Source: Halocaridina rubra (Eukaryota; Arthropoda; Malacostraca; Decapoda; Atyidae). From it: a stretch of 64,000 nt of DNA. Positions 31,491 through 43,400 of this stretch are shown one piece after another; the stretch's first letter is position 1, and every line of letters starts with the position of its first letter. The notes under the pieces were generated by a model, which searched no databases, was not told the origin of the DNA, and saw only the letters and a list, made by a program, of their open reading frames with translations. The translations under genes and the position numbers were made by a program. The stretch covers positions 1 through 64,000 of the forward strand of contig JAXCGZ010021013.1 in NCBI GenBank assembly GCA_037179515.1. The letters are read 5' to 3'.

Positions 31491-32488
31491 CCATTAAAAA
31501 AATTTTAGTCTTGAAAGCCATAAATCTAATGGTAATGATGTTCTTAACAAATACTAAAGCATATGTCGATGTGTAATTTGTAACTGCATTTAAGTACATC
31601 ACAAATAAAGTTGCAGCGTCGTTATTGTACTTTTAACGTACAGTATTTTGGTACTTATAAGTAAACTGAGCACATTGCTTTAAAATTTAAAGTTTTCAAA
31701 AAATTCCTGTAAGGGAGAGGTGTCAGTAAATTTTCTATTGTTACCCAATTCTCCCTTAGGCATTGCACCTTTCCGCAAAATTTCAACATTAGTTAATTAT
31801 TTTGAGTCCCAAAATTACAAACTTAGATCCTGGCCTAGGGTTGGGTTAGCTTTCACTGTCATGTAGTTACTGATTAAATTGGGTAATAAAAGAAGGTCAG
31901 TGATTTCCTGTAGGTCTAACTGAATTATTCAGCCAATGCCTGGAGATCACAGGGCCACGTACTTGGAGAGTGGACTAGGGCCCTGGCTACATGGTAGGTT
32001 CAGTATATTGCCAGGCCCTAGTGGTATCACTGCCTCAGCCATTCATTACAGACATTTGAACACTATGCTTACAATTAAAAGATATCTGCAAAGTGTTTCG
32101 TATTACGGTTTAGAAAGAAGTCTCTTTTACAAACCTTGTTACTTATTTCACAAATTACTTACGAAAGATAGAGAATGAATTCGTAAAATGCTTTGCGAGT
32201 GAAATAGTTTTTATATTTTTTCGTTCATGATTCTACATGGATGTACTTCATGAAACATGCTTGATAAAGAAGAAATTCATTGAGTAAACTTTACTCTATT
32301 ATCAAGGTGGTAGTACTAGTATGTAACAGTATTAAATTTTGAAAAAATGTGACCATCAGATATATACAGTATATTTTTGTGATAATTTTTTAGGAAACTT
32401 AATTTTAGCAAAGGTTGCTTTCAACAACTTGAAATCTATTTACTGGAAAAATTTATGATATTCTTATCTTACAAGACATTTACATGTA
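31491..32488. other. Gene-free stretch with a small hairpin
   Basis: ACTAGGGCCCTGGC at 31974 pairs with GCCAGGCCCTAGT ending about 32022. Otherwise nothing recognised. Confidence 0.5.
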
Positions 32489-32489
32489 T

Positions 32490-32550
32490 ATATAATGGCT
32501 ACTATCCCCCTTGTAAGGTGGTGGCTGAGTCAAAGCACACATTCACTAGA
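32490..32550 (-). mobile_element. Dispersed repeat C fragment
   Basis: CCCCCTTGTAAGGTGGTGGC, TGAGTCAAAGCACACATTC. Confidence 0.68.
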
Positions 32551-32738
32551 AAATAATATTTGTTAATTTTATTCTTATATTTGTAAGCAATTTGTGTGCT
32601 GTTTCCCACATATACTGTAAGCTACACAGTATATCGTACATAAATAAAAGCACATGGACTGTATATTTTTGTAGGAAAAACAGGAGGCAAACCTCAAATT
32701 GTATTTCTAGTCATGATTTGTTACATCTTCTGGAGCAA

Positions 32739-32837
32739 GTAAAGAGGAATCCCAGGGTGCTCTAGGGTTATTCATATTAACAGGGCAAATCACCTAGCAT
32801 AACCTAACCAAGGGGTTCTGAGGGTTACTATATTTAC
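32739..32837. mobile_element. GAGTAACCCC MITE copy
   Basis: Starts GTAAAGAGGAATCCCAGGG, contains AGCATAACCTAACCAAGG and ends GAGGGTTACTATATTTAC. Confidence 0.75.
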
Positions 32838-33210
32838 ATAATCCTGCCGTCTTTCTTTGTTAATGTTTATTACCTAATGAATAGCATATTACATAATTTT
32901 CGAGAATTTTTATAATCAACTGGGAGAAAATGCGGAAAATTTTGAGATTAATTTTGTATGAACAAACACATACCTATATCTGAAGTAACCTAGGTAAATT
33001 TTTTTTGTTTTATTTGTACATATGGATTAATTTAAGACGATAACTCTCTTCATATTGGACTATAAGAAACATGTCTGTTAATAATACTACTTATTGTTAA
33101 TATTTAAATCTTAACACTCCTTTCATTCCTAAAGTCATAATATATTTGTGAACTTCCTTACACACGTCTTTGTTTATAGTTGCCTGTCAATATTACATCA
33201 TGTAATATTT

Positions 33211-33370
33211 TTGTAACTCACTGGTCGAGTGCATGAATCGAGAAACAACCAATGCGGGTTCGATCCCACTGGGGTGTTAAGAAGGGTATCCAGCCTTAAA
33301 CCCCCAGCTTCAACTGTCTGTGGCCACCTCCATTTGCATAGGGACTAATTGTGACACACAAAACGTGGCA
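33211..33370 (+). mobile_element. SINE-A copy
   Basis: B-box-like GCGGGTTCGATCCCACTGGG, AAGAAGGGTATCCAGCC, TCTGTGGCCACCTCC and ACTAATTGTGACACACAAAA. Confidence 0.85.
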
Positions 33371-33787
33371 ACCCATATAAAGTACGTAAACAGTCGTTGC
33401 AACGCATTAAGTATATAAACAGATTACCTGATAATAAGAACAGGTATATTGTGTTAACAATACAGCATTTTCTGTATTCCCCGTCTTCCTTTACATTGTA
33501 ATTTCATTTTCCTCAATGCGCTGCTTTTGACATATTTTTGTAATAAAAAATTAAGTGTATTTTGGCTCATTTTTACGAGGTTGCAGGCATCAAGAATTTA
33601 GACTTGTCTTGAACATATGCAACAAATTTTTGACATGTATGAATTTGCAATTAGTAATTTAAGTGATAATAAAATTATATCTGTAATGCTTTAAAAGATA
33701 AATATCCTTTTGTATTCAGTGCCTCTTCTGCACGGTTTAAATTTCAAGGTAAAATCCTTCATGATTCATCTGTTACAATGGTTGCCT

Positions 33788-33932
33788 TGAGGTACCTGCG
33801 GTAGTGCAGTAGTTACAGCCCACGACTTGGGAAGTGGGGTGTTGGGAGGGAATGCAATCTTATTTCCCCAACTCCAGCCTGTTTATGTCCACCAGTATTT
33901 AATTGGAGGTGAACAGTGACACAAACTGGCAA
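33788..33932 (+). mobile_element. SINE-A copy (internal deletion)
   Basis: Head CTGCGGTAGTGCAGTAGTTA followed directly by the GGGTGTTGGGAGGGAATGC body, CCAGCCTGTTTATGTCCACC and a GAACAGTGACACAAAC tail. Confidence 0.8.
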
Positions 33933-34136
33933 ACACCAAACTAACAGGAAAGTAAATAGATGACAGACGAATTTTTCCCTGACCATGCCACAGAGGAATA
34001 ACAAAGGATCTAGGGCAACCTATTAGAAACCTGGAAGAATTCATAAAATTTGTGGTATTTCTGTTCATTCCACACCATGCCAGTATGCAATACCGAGTCT
34101 TACCATTTTGTATAAATGTACTTTTTTCTATCTTTT

Positions 34137-34245
34137 CTCCTTATCCTCACCAAGTTGCAGCCCCTATTCGAACCTTCTGCTTTATAGCCTTTGACTTTTT
34201 CGAGCTGGGATTGTTCCTTGGCTAATGATAAAGATAATAATGCCT
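34137..34245 (+). repeat. Short dispersed repeat with AAT-rich end
   Basis: CCTCACCAAGTTGCAGCCCC, GACTTTTTCGAGCTGGGATT, ending AAAGATAATAATG. A second copy lies at 34918-35022. Confidence 0.6.
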
Positions 34246-34561
34246 TTGTATTTATATTACCAGAGACTGCCAATTTATATAAGTCATTAAGTTAACATAT
34301 CAGTAAGCAAAGCTATTCTGAAGAATACAATGTTACGCCACAAATAGTTTTTATTATTACATCTTACCTGATATTTAATAACTCATACAATATTGTTTAT
34401 ATATTGATAAGTAAGGTAACAGTTAAAAAGTTTTAACTGTATCGCCTACCAAGGACACAGTGTTGATATAAAAGTACCCTCTAACATCTTTTTCTGACAT
34501 ATTACTATGGAACACTAAGCATAAAATATATACAAATTTATATTAACTTATCTTACAGCCA

Positions 34562-34749
34562 TTAATGGCTTGGCTCGGTGGGTTTACCATAAGTCTTTTC
34601 CCACCATTCTATGTACTCTTTCTTACGCTGTTCACGACGGGCAAAGTACTCTGGGTATGCTGCTTTCTCCATAGGGTGCCAGTAATCTAACACCCAGTCA
34701 GGTGGAGCTACTTCACGTTCGTAAGCCACGCCTCCAGGTGAGTAGGTAA
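34562..34749 (-). CDS. NDUFB9: NDUFB9 exon 3 (residues 81-142, stop)
   Basis: Acceptor TTTTCAG. It encodes [11 protein letters not shown] and the [19 protein letters not shown] block that is the most conserved part of the family, then stops after KPTEPSH. Confidence 0.93.
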
Positions 34750-36192
34750 CTGAAAATGTATGTAAATACACTTAATACATAAAACTTCTTTTTGGATAGA
34801 GTACACCTGGCCAGGCTTTAAAGTGAGCAGCAGCCCTTCTGAGCTATCAGAAGAGGCTGAATAACACAATGATGCTTATCCAGGTGTACTGTAGTATCAT
34901 TTTATATAATTTTACTTTTTCCTCACCAAGTTGCTTCCGAAGCTGGAGCCATCTGGTTCTGGTCTCTTGACTTTTTCTAGCTGGGCTTGTTGCTTAAGAT
35001 GTTAATAATACTAATAATAATTAAGATCTAGTTTTATGTCATGAATTCCCTTTTCTATTAAGGGCTAGGACAGTGCTTCTTTCGAAGGATTTTGGTTTTG
35101 GCAGTGTGGCTGTTACCCTGAGTGAATCCCCTTTCTACCCCCAGACTGGCATGTCTCGAACCTATGATCCGACAAATCAAAGTAACAAGTTACCACCCAT
35201 GATGGCCACAAATAGTAATACGAATAAGCATTATAATGTACTCACATTTCTTAGGTTGGTAATGAATGAGGCTAAAAAGTTCCTTTTCGCCTTCATCTAG
35301 TAGCTGCTGGGCAACACGCAAATCCTTAACATCCTTATTTTCATCAAATCTCGCTCTTAACAAAACGGCTCGGTAGCGAAGCATAGGTCTGAAAATAATG
35401 TAACTAATGAGTTATGCATTTAGATTAACAAGAATTAGAAACAAGAAGAGAGGGAGTGAATGAAGAGCTTGTAACATCAAAAGGTATTACACTTGTAACA
35501 ACAACAATGTTAATAATATTGTTAAGACATGATAAATAAGAAAAAAATCAATGTACAGTGTAAATATTACTAGTTCTATTTGTAACATGTTAGTTAATCT
35601 TAGTAGTGAGCCAGGGCTTCGCAAAATATATTAAAAACATACTGTCAATAACTCAAGTCAAAAATTACTTTACCCTTCAACTCTGAATTCATGTGCCTAA
35701 AATTGAATATATTGAGGAGTAGTAGTAGTATTGATAATAAAAATCGCGGGTAGCTTACAGTTTTGAGGGCCATGCCGCTCAACGACCTAACCTCTCCGCT
35801 CAAGTAAGTAGTTCGACTCTAACTTGTATGATGAGGGGGTTCCAGGGGGCGAAGCCCCCCTGGCTAGGAGTTTAGTTAGGTATTTTAAGCTAGGATAGTA
35901 AAAAATTGTTTCGTATGCCTATTGTCGCCATTTTTGTTGTATATTCATCCGCCAGTTCTCTAGAGCCTAGCGCCATCTATTGGTAGGTTTTGAACATTGG
36001 TATGGCCCGCAAAACTGTAGGTGTCCCAAAATCGCTTTATACCACGTTTCTATGTATACAGGTTAAACTTAATAGCAATAGTAGTAGTAATAGATGACTG
36101 GGTAATAGTAGACGGCCGTTATAGTAGTAGTAGATGACGACAGATTAGTACCTGCAGTAGACGGATGAATAGTAGTAGTAGAAGTAGATGAC

Positions 36193-36225
<33 letters not shown>

Positions 36226-36522
36226 CAGTGGATGGTCAAGTAGTAGCAGTAGATGGTCGAGTGGCAGTAGTGGTGTCAGAAGGCCGGGTAGAGGTAGTAG
36301 TAGATCGTATAGTAGTAAAAATAAAGTCAGTGGGAGCTTGAGAAAGCCCTCAATTACACACCCCGTATTGTCTATATCAAGAAATTAAATTGTTAATAAC
36401 AAAATACTACAGATAACGACTCACCTTCTATCGTACCATGATTCCAAATTCCTAAGTGACCTTTTATACAAGGAACAGACTTTGCGAGCGTGAGATATAA
36501 TTTCCGTCTGCAGATACGACAT
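34562..36522 (-). CDS. NDUFB9: NADH dehydrogenase 1 beta subcomplex subunit 9 (3 exons, 142 aa)
   Basis: Complement join 36425-36522, 35246-35388, 34562-34749 (429 nt, 142 aa plus stop). All introns are GT-AG and the split codons rebuild R33 and F81. NDUFB9 (B22) is an accessory subunit of mitochondrial respiratory complex I and a member of the LYR-motif family that binds mitochondrial acyl carrier protein. Visible family marks: LYKRSLR at 18-24 followed by NLESW, the RARFDENK segment in exon 2, SPGG-AYER early in exon 3, and the C-terminal block [13 protein letters not shown] followed by a basic run. It is shorter than the vertebrate protein (179 aa), which has an extra C-terminal tail; from memory insect homologues are also about this short. 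It lies convergent to Rab21 and in tandem with PDPR. Confidence 0.93.
34918..35022 (+). repeat. Short dispersed repeat with AAT-rich end, NDUFB9 intron 2
   Basis: TTTCCTCACCAAGTTGCTTC, GACTTTTTCTAGCTGGGCTT, ending in TAATAATACTAATAATAATT; directly joined to a SINE-B. Confidence 0.6.
35027..35211 (-). mobile_element. SINE-B copy, NDUFB9 intron 2
   Basis: TTTATGTCATGAATTCCCTT, GAAGGATTTTGGTTTTGGCA, TACCCTGAGTGAATCCCC. Its 3' end abuts a short AAT-rich stretch (34998-35022). Confidence 0.82.
35246..35388 (-). CDS. NDUFB9: NDUFB9 exon 2 (residues 33-80)
   Basis: Acceptor TTTTCAG, donor GTGAGT. It encodes [19 protein letters not shown] and an amphipathic Gln/Glu-rich helix ending HYQPKK. Confidence 0.92.
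35842..35863. repeat. GC-rich hairpin, NDUFB9 intron 1
   Basis: CCAGGGGG-CGAAG-CCCCCCTGG, strongly GC-rich within AT-rich intron, followed by CTAGGAGTTTAGTTAGG. Confidence 0.8.
36050..36320. repeat. Degenerate (AGT)n/(GATG) compound repeat, NDUFB9 intron 1
   Basis: AGTAGTAGT runs interspersed with AGATGAC and GATGGTC variants. Confidence 0.88.
36425..36522 (-). CDS. NDUFB9: NDUFB9 exon 1 (residues 1-32)
   Basis: ATG at 36522-36520, donor GTGAGT, phase 2. It contains the LYR-type helix [19 protein letters not shown] just upstream of the ATG (about 36533) could be a 5'-UTR acceptor. Confidence 0.92.
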
Positions 36523-37138
36523 CTTGGATCTACTGAAGGTTGTATTTGGAAACACTGAACTCTATTTGAACTGCAGTACAAACAAACAAATCAATATACT
36601 GCAATAATTCTGTTATTGAAAATGCTCCAAATACTAGTGAAATTTACAACAACAAAAATTAGTAAACCGGTATAATTTAAAATTCAGTAAAAGTTTATCT
36701 TGTAATAGAGCATTTTTTTTTTGCCAAACAGGAAGTTGCTATTATTTTTATAATCTATTGATTTTATTTCTTTGAATGTTCAGCTTACACTAATATATAA
36801 TTCGAAAGTTTTGGATTAATTTTATGTGTACTTATGTACATTTGATTCCAAAGTTCAATACTAAAAGTTAATTATTGAATAGTTCGATATTTCTGAATTT
36901 TTTGGCCTCACCGACAATGGCTAAGATTACTTTCCCAATAAAGAGTAACATGTCAGGATTTAAAATTTAGAGACTAATTTTTTGTTATAATAATATATAG
37001 ATATCTATACATATAATAATATTATCAATCTAAATTAAAAATAGATGATAAAAAATTACCTTTCTCAGCGAATCTTCTTATTAATATGTGTAGGACATGA
37101 AGACAAGAAACCGAAGAACTACAAATATACAACTGAAT

Positions 37139-37312
37139 AATGATCCGGTTTTACGTCACAGACTCCCTTCTCTAACAAGGGTTAGGACGGTTGCCTTCTT
37201 GCAAAGGACTTATTTTGGCAGATATAATCGTTACCCCGAGTACATGCCCTTGCTAACCTCAGACCGTGACGGGGCGCGAACCCTCGACCTAACACCTCAG
37301 TCACAAATTTCA
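37139..37312 (-). mobile_element. SINE-B copy upstream of NDUFB9
   Basis: AATAATGATCCGGTTTTACG, TCACAGACTCCCTTCTC, GCCTTCTTGCAAAGGAC, CGTTACCCCGAGTACATGCC and GGGGCGCGAACCCTCGACCT. Confidence 0.84.
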
Positions 37313-37590
37313 TGACAGCTGATGCAGTCTTATATCGTATCTGGAAATCACTTCCGCGAGTAAATTGTGTTTGTATCATTTTTTTTTTCAAACTAAATGT
37401 AATAAACTCAATTACAAGTCTTCGTTTGTTCATAGGCAAATCCTAATCATGAAAAATCTTCCAGACACCATTTACGATGCTCTGCCTTCAAAGGTAATGA
37501 ACAGATCTAGAGTTAGGACGAATATTCATTTTATGGAATTAATTTATCTACAAAATCCCTATTAGAGTCATTTGGAATATTGCAATGCAG

Positions 37591-38268
37591 TCTGCTTTCC
37601 CATTAAGAAGTGTGATGATGACTTTTTTTTTTTTTTTTTTTTTTTAAGTGTGACACTGGAGCAGGCAAGATAATTGCCCTCATCGGGCCCTGGCACCAAG
37701 GAACCATTAATATGATGAAAAATGGAACCTTAAGGAGAAGGCGGAAGAGAATTATAAAGAATAGGAAAAGGACAGGCTGAAGAGCAGTCGAAATATGGGA
37801 GGCTTAAGCCCTGAGATGATGATAGATTACTTTGAAGGAAGAGTGATTATAAGAGTTGGAAAAGACAGGGGGGGGGGGGAGTGCCATAGTCTGGAGGTGG
37901 AAGAAAAGATAGAATCCAGAGGTATGCGACATAACACTCACATTGAAGGGCTACTCATACGAGAGACCAAGACGAATCAATTTACCCTGTCTGTATTACC
38001 ACAAAAGTAGAGGAGATATGATTTTATGTAACACAATCGCCCATAACGAAACTGATATACTCAGGAACACTCTTCTAAAATACACTCCTCTACAGGAAAG
38101 AGAAGACAAAAAGCTCACTACTTCAAATTAACAAAAACAAGATACAGTACCTCTCTCCGATAGAGAACCTTCATACAGAGAGTAATAAAAGGCTGGAACC
38201 AGCTACCACACGGTGTAGTCAACGCACCATCCTTGAATGCCTTATCCAGACTACACAAGAACTGTTAA
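37591..38268 (+). mobile_element. LINE 3' fragment (ORF2 C-terminus), interrupted by a nested element
   Basis: Frame-by-frame reading gives SHLEYCNAVCFPIKKCDD (37565-37620), then after an inserted element (37622-37905) EEKIESRGMR, INLPCLYY-KSRGDM, and finally RTFIQRVIKGWNQLPHGVVN..LSRLHKN ending at TAA near 38268. These are the typical late blocks of non-LTR retrotransposon ORF2 (LEYCN, RRxRGDM, R-V-xxWNxLPxxVV). Stops and frame changes show it is dead. Confidence 0.85.
37622..37912 (-). mobile_element. SINE-E copy nested in the LINE fragment
   Basis: The plus-strand T23 run is the poly(A) tail of a - strand insertion. The body carries the shared 3' tail (GTGACACTGGAGCAGGCAAG.. and GCCCTCATCGGGCCCTGGCAC as seen on the + strand) plus a purine-rich body also found at 58938-59125 and 59783-60052. 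Confidence 0.75.
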
Positions 38269-38517
38269 CACTGAAAATATGACCTGGAATAATGTCACAT
38301 AACTCGCAATAGTGCCTCATAACTCTAAATAGTACTACAAATATCCGGAATAGGCTATATCTACATAAAAAATTACTCAATGTAGGCACCAACAGGTATA
38401 TCCTAGACGAGCCTGAAGTAATTAACTTATAGTTTGGGCTGTTTCTTCCAGCTAAACAAGAAACGGGAGGAAATGGCTGACAATACCTTCTTCCCCAATT
38501 TCTCTCCCTGTAACAAA

Positions 38518-38630
38518 ACAGCTAAGAGTAGTGATCGTGGTATATCAGCTTTTGGTGAATGTGTGCTCTGAATTAGCCATCCCCTCTTACAAAGGAGATT
38601 CAACCATCATATGTGTTGTATATTGTTATG
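38518..38630 (+). mobile_element. Dispersed repeat C copy downstream of the LINE fragment
   Basis: GCTAAGAGTAGTGATCGTGG, TATATCAGCTTTTGGTGAAT, GTGTGCTCTGAATTAGCCAT. Confidence 0.7.
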
Positions 38631-38639
38631 TATCTAAGC

Positions 38640-39552
38640 AGTTATGTATTTTTCAAAGATATTCTCCATTTAAAATTACCGCTTTCTACTAGCAAATGAA
38701 TAACATTCTTAAGTACAAAGTGTATGACTTGAAAGAAACCTATAAAGGATGTAATTCCTTTATATATGATTCTGTATAAAGTACTTATGGTTTTGATCCC
38801 GCTAAGTAGATTCTCATTTCTTCTTGTAACACCATTAGTCGTACACTTTTATGTAACATATTATTCTCCCTTCTATGCTATAAACCCTGTTGAGGAAGGA
38901 GTGGTTTATATACCTCCCATTAATCCCAATTTATCTGTGACGAAAATGGGATATGAATTATAATAGTAACACTCGGCAACATAAAAGATATCTACAAGAT
39001 TATTATCATTCTTGTAGGTAAGGAATTACATTATATATGTATTCTACAATTCTAAATACATGTACTGTATATATAAAAGAAGTAAAATAAAAAAAATCTG
39101 CTTTCATAGGATATTTACAATCATTTTTCATAATACAGTATACACATTATTTCCACATCATATATTGCTATATACACTAACAATACTACAGAATTCGTAG
39201 TTTAACACCATCAATGTTAAAAACAGATTACGACAACATGTCTTGTCTAAAGAACATATGCTTTAAACCTTTATTTCCATCTGCAAAACAATGACAGAAG
39301 TTCTGGAAAAATGACTAGAAACGGTTTTTTATATTTCATCATGAATTTACACGACAAACTAATTACAAATGATTGAAATTAAGGCCTGCTGCAGGATTCA
39401 ATGGGCCATCGTGTCTTGTAAAATGAAGGATTCAGTATCTATATCAGAGATCAAATAACCAGCTCATGATCAAACAATTTGCACTATTTGATGATCATAA
39501 AGACCCATAATAAATAAATGGAGGCTAGATGGGGCAATTTATTCACTTTATG
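38640..39552. other. Gene-free stretch between LINE remnant and PDPR
   Basis: AT-rich, no recognised features. Confidence 0.5.
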
Positions 39553-39714
39553 TGCATTATATGTGCCACAATTAGTCCCCATTCTAATGGGGGAGAATGC
39601 ATATGTCAGACCTTGGGGAGTATGGGCGGATGACCTTCCAAACCCACCCTCTGTGGAATCGAACCCACGTTAGTCTTTCCGACTCGCTCGTTCTACCACT
39701 GAGCTACCACATTC
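39553..39714 (-). mobile_element. SINE-A copy
   Basis: On the + strand: GCCACAATTAGTCCCCATTC, ATGGGGGAGAATGC, then GGAATCGAACCCACG and TTCTACCACTGAGCTACCAC (B- and A-box complements). Confidence 0.82.
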
Positions 39715-40100
39715 CTTGAGTAATTCATACAATAGAAATATAAATGGATGTAATACGCTAACAATGAGAGATGTGTTAAACTAATGAAAATGTCTAATTC
39801 AGTAGTAATGGACGGTTAGGTGCCAGGGAAACACGTTGAAAAATTGAGGATAAAAATCTCCAGTAAGGTATAATTTATTTACTTTCCTTGGATATTACTT
39901 AGGATGTTTAGGGCTCATGACCAACAATCACTATGATGCAACTTTATCATTATTAATATTTTCACTGCTTAAAAATGCACTGGAGGATGTCGGTACTCTT
40001 GTTAATTTGTCAAAAAAAAAAAAAAATCAGAATTACTCGTCACTGAAATGTATAAGGAATAATTTCCGTTTTCACGTGATAAAACTAATTGAATCTTGTG

Positions 40101-40224
40101 AAGAATAGTGACCCCAGGGTGCACTAAGATTAATAATACAAGGCACCTGACATTTACAGGGTTATTTAACTTTACATGGGGTGCTCGGGTTATTTGACTT
40201 TTCATATGGGGTAACTCATCTTAA
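40101..40224. mobile_element. GAGTAACCCC MITE copy downstream of PDPR
   Basis: Starts GAATAGTGACCCCAGGGTGC, contains GTTATTTAACTTTACATGG and ends GGGGTAACTCATC. It lies within the likely PDPR 3' UTR. Confidence 0.75.
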
Positions 40225-40272
40225 CATGATTCCGTTACAATATGATATTATCGACAGCATCAATTATCCACC

Positions 40273-40495
40273 TTATGCAACAATTCCTCTAGATTTTGGC
40301 CTGTATGATGCAAAGCCATCCATTCTGACGACATGCATCTTGGGAGGCTGAAGAGACGCTTGGGCCGGGTACTTACGCCCTGCTATGTCTATTTCAAATT
40401 TGGCTCCATTGATTATATAACTTGGATCCACAGTCTTACCCTCGTGATTTTTCACCCATCCAAGACAAACCATTTTATTCAGTGTAAATCCATAC
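40273..40495 (-). CDS. PDPR: PDPR exon 18 (residues 825-898, stop)
   Basis: Acceptor TTTATTTCAG. It encodes YGFTLNKMVCLGWVKNHE, INGAKFEIDIAGRKYPAQAS and a basic C-terminus, ending TAA at 40275-40273. An AATAAA on the - strand near 39879-39874 is a possible poly(A) signal. Confidence 0.92.
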
Positions 40496-43400
40496 CTGAA
40501 ATAAAATTATTATTACTATTATTATTAGCCAGGCAACAAGTCCAGCTGGAAAAAGTCATTACATTTAAAGCCTACATATAAAAAGCGCATCTATATAATA
40601 ATGAAAGTACAGAGAAATACAAAGAATATCCAAGATAATTTGATATCTAAAAAAGGGAGGCATATTTTTATTTAAACCGAATACTATTACTTTATTATTT
40701 TGATTAGAAACAATTCACCCTTTGCAATTTGGGGCATACATATAAAGTAACTGATTTACATTAAGTGCAATGCACAGAAAAAAATTTAAAGATATTTGCG
40801 TTTCTAAAAAAAAAATTGCGGCAGAATTGTGTTTCATTTCCACTGCTTGAGTTGCTTATTGTTCTTTTTTGTTATGTCTCTGAATCTCACTGCTTATATA
40901 TGGCCTCTCTCTGTTCTGCAAATCAGTTACCTTTGAATATGAGAAGATAAATTTACTCGCAAGAGCTAATGCATTCCGTTGTTTCCTGGTTTCCCTTCAT
41001 AGTAAAAATACACACACTCTACAATGTACGAACACAATTAGGCAGTACGTACGTGGAAGAGGTGGTATTCCCGACGTATACACCGTTCCTGTATATAGGT
41101 TCACCTCCCCAGGGCCAAATGTCTTTGTCAAGGTCAAAAGAATCATCTAATGTGAAATGTGCCAACCTCTTCTTCATCCCCTGATTGGCCTGACGCATGA
41201 GTGCAAACTTACCAATGAAATATTCTTTCTGGAAACAAAAATAACAAAATAGACTAAGGAATATGAGCTTCTATTAATATGAATATACTTTTATTCACCT
41301 TTTTCTTTTTATATATTCAAAGGTAAGCAAGGTAATGCTGAGGGATTCCAAGGGACGCATACAACAAAGACATAAGTCGTGAAGTAAAGACAACAAGGCT
41401 AAGGGGCACCAAGGGACACATACATTGAAGACATAAGTTGTGTAGGTAAAGAAGTTATGTTGAGGGGCACCAAGGGACACATACATCTAAGACATAAGTC
41501 TTAAAAGTCCTTAAAAACTGTACATAAAAATTCTACGAGGATTAAGAGATTCTTTTTTTTGTGTCACTTTTAATTCTCATATGGAATGGGGCGAACACAG
41601 AACGGTTGGAGCTTGGTGATTAAGATTTGCTGATCTTTTAAATACGCCGCACGGAGGGACCGTGATTGTCAGGTTTATCACTTTCCTAGTTGCACACTCT
41701 ACAACTAAGCTACTGAGGCCTCTTGATTGGATGAAGATAACAATAAGATTGAATTCACTTACGTTTAACTTCACTTTGTATCCTCGTCCGACTTCATATG
41801 GAGTAGTAGAAGAATCCAGTTCCTCAGCCCAAAATGGAATAAACTTCTCCACTCGCAAAGATCGCATTGTATACATTCCAACATTTTTAATACCGTAGTC
41901 ATGTCCAATCTGAAATTATATGTAATGTGATTGGTCTTACATCGCAGACCCCCTTTTTTACGATGGGCTAGGGTGGTGCCTTCTTGCGAAGGACATTGGT
42001 TTTGGAAGGCATGATCATTACCCTGAGTGAATCCCCTTTCTGACTTCAGATCATGGCAACCCGAAAAACCACGACCTGATGACTCAAAGTCGTGAGCGCT
42101 ACCATTTTGCTACGATGGAATTATATATAGTATATATAAATAAAAAGATTATTTTACACTGTCCAACAGGCAAAAGACCATTCGAGAAGTCTGTAAAGAA
42201 TGAGAGCGTTTTTTCCCGCATTTTTATGTTACTATTAATCACCATTCGAATAGGGATGGACAAAAACAGGTTGCAGCAGGGGAATTATGGCAGGATATCC
42301 TTCATAACAGCCTGCGGTGAGCTTGAAAGTAGGATTGTCACTTCCCAAGTCGAGCGCTTTAACAACTGCGCTACCACAGTACCAAAGTATGAGAGTATAT
42401 ACTAAAGCATTAAATATGTTGGTTAATAATACACTCAATGATGATATAATCTGATAGGAAAAAATTATCATTCATACTAATACGGATAGACTATGTGGTA
42501 GCCCCTGTTAACTAACCCAGCTCACTAAGAACACCATTAAATGTACTGACCAAATGATGGAACAATATTTTCAAGAGTTCATACTTTGACAAGGACAATA
42601 CTGCACATTCCACGGTTCTTTTAAAATAAAAATGGGTTTGTTGTTGTTGTTCCCTAAGCTGCCTGGCTGAGCAAACCTTAGCCCCTAGGGAAGACCACAC
42701 CCGATGCCGGGTGTTCCCAAAGAGCTCTCCAGGAGTTTATGTTGTGTTGTTGGCATATGTGGCTGTGTGGTGCAGTCTTCCATAATGTGCTTGATTATGT
42801 GAATTCAGAGGAGAAGAAGCAATAGAGGCCAATCAGCTACAACCAACCCCTGCCCCTCATGGGGCACAAGATCATAAGAGGGGCGATGGGCAGCTGGGCA
42901 ACTGCAAGAAAAATAAATATAAATCCTGCTTTCATAAAGCTGTTTTCCATTACACATACCTTCATTAACTGATTGTAAATGTGAAGTGTGTATTCAGAGG
43001 GTATAATGAGGGTATACCCCGGCTCTCCCATGTGAGTAAATGAAAGCACAATTACGCCCGAGGCATACGCAATATTCACTTCCTAAAATGAAGAGAGAAT
43101 GTACAGCATTAATTTTATGATGTAAAGATTTACCGATTATAAATATAACACATGTCATAAGTTACTATTAATCCTATTAAAAAAGGGGTAAATATAGGGT
43201 GAAGTGGGGATATTTAGGCTGCATGCCCTCCTAACGCCCCATGGTTGGCTCGAATACAGTTTTGTCATTGCTCAAATAGAGCATTCTAACCACTGCATTA
43301 CTGCAGTTTCCTTTAAACACAATACAGTACCAATATAAGCAGAAATAGAAATACATGCCTGACAATTTGCACATATATCTATATCTATAAATTTCCCTGG

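Noticed and set aside
36188..36388. Poly-Ser open frame
   Set aside because: It is the (AGT)n compound repeat of NDUFB9 intron 1 read in frame.
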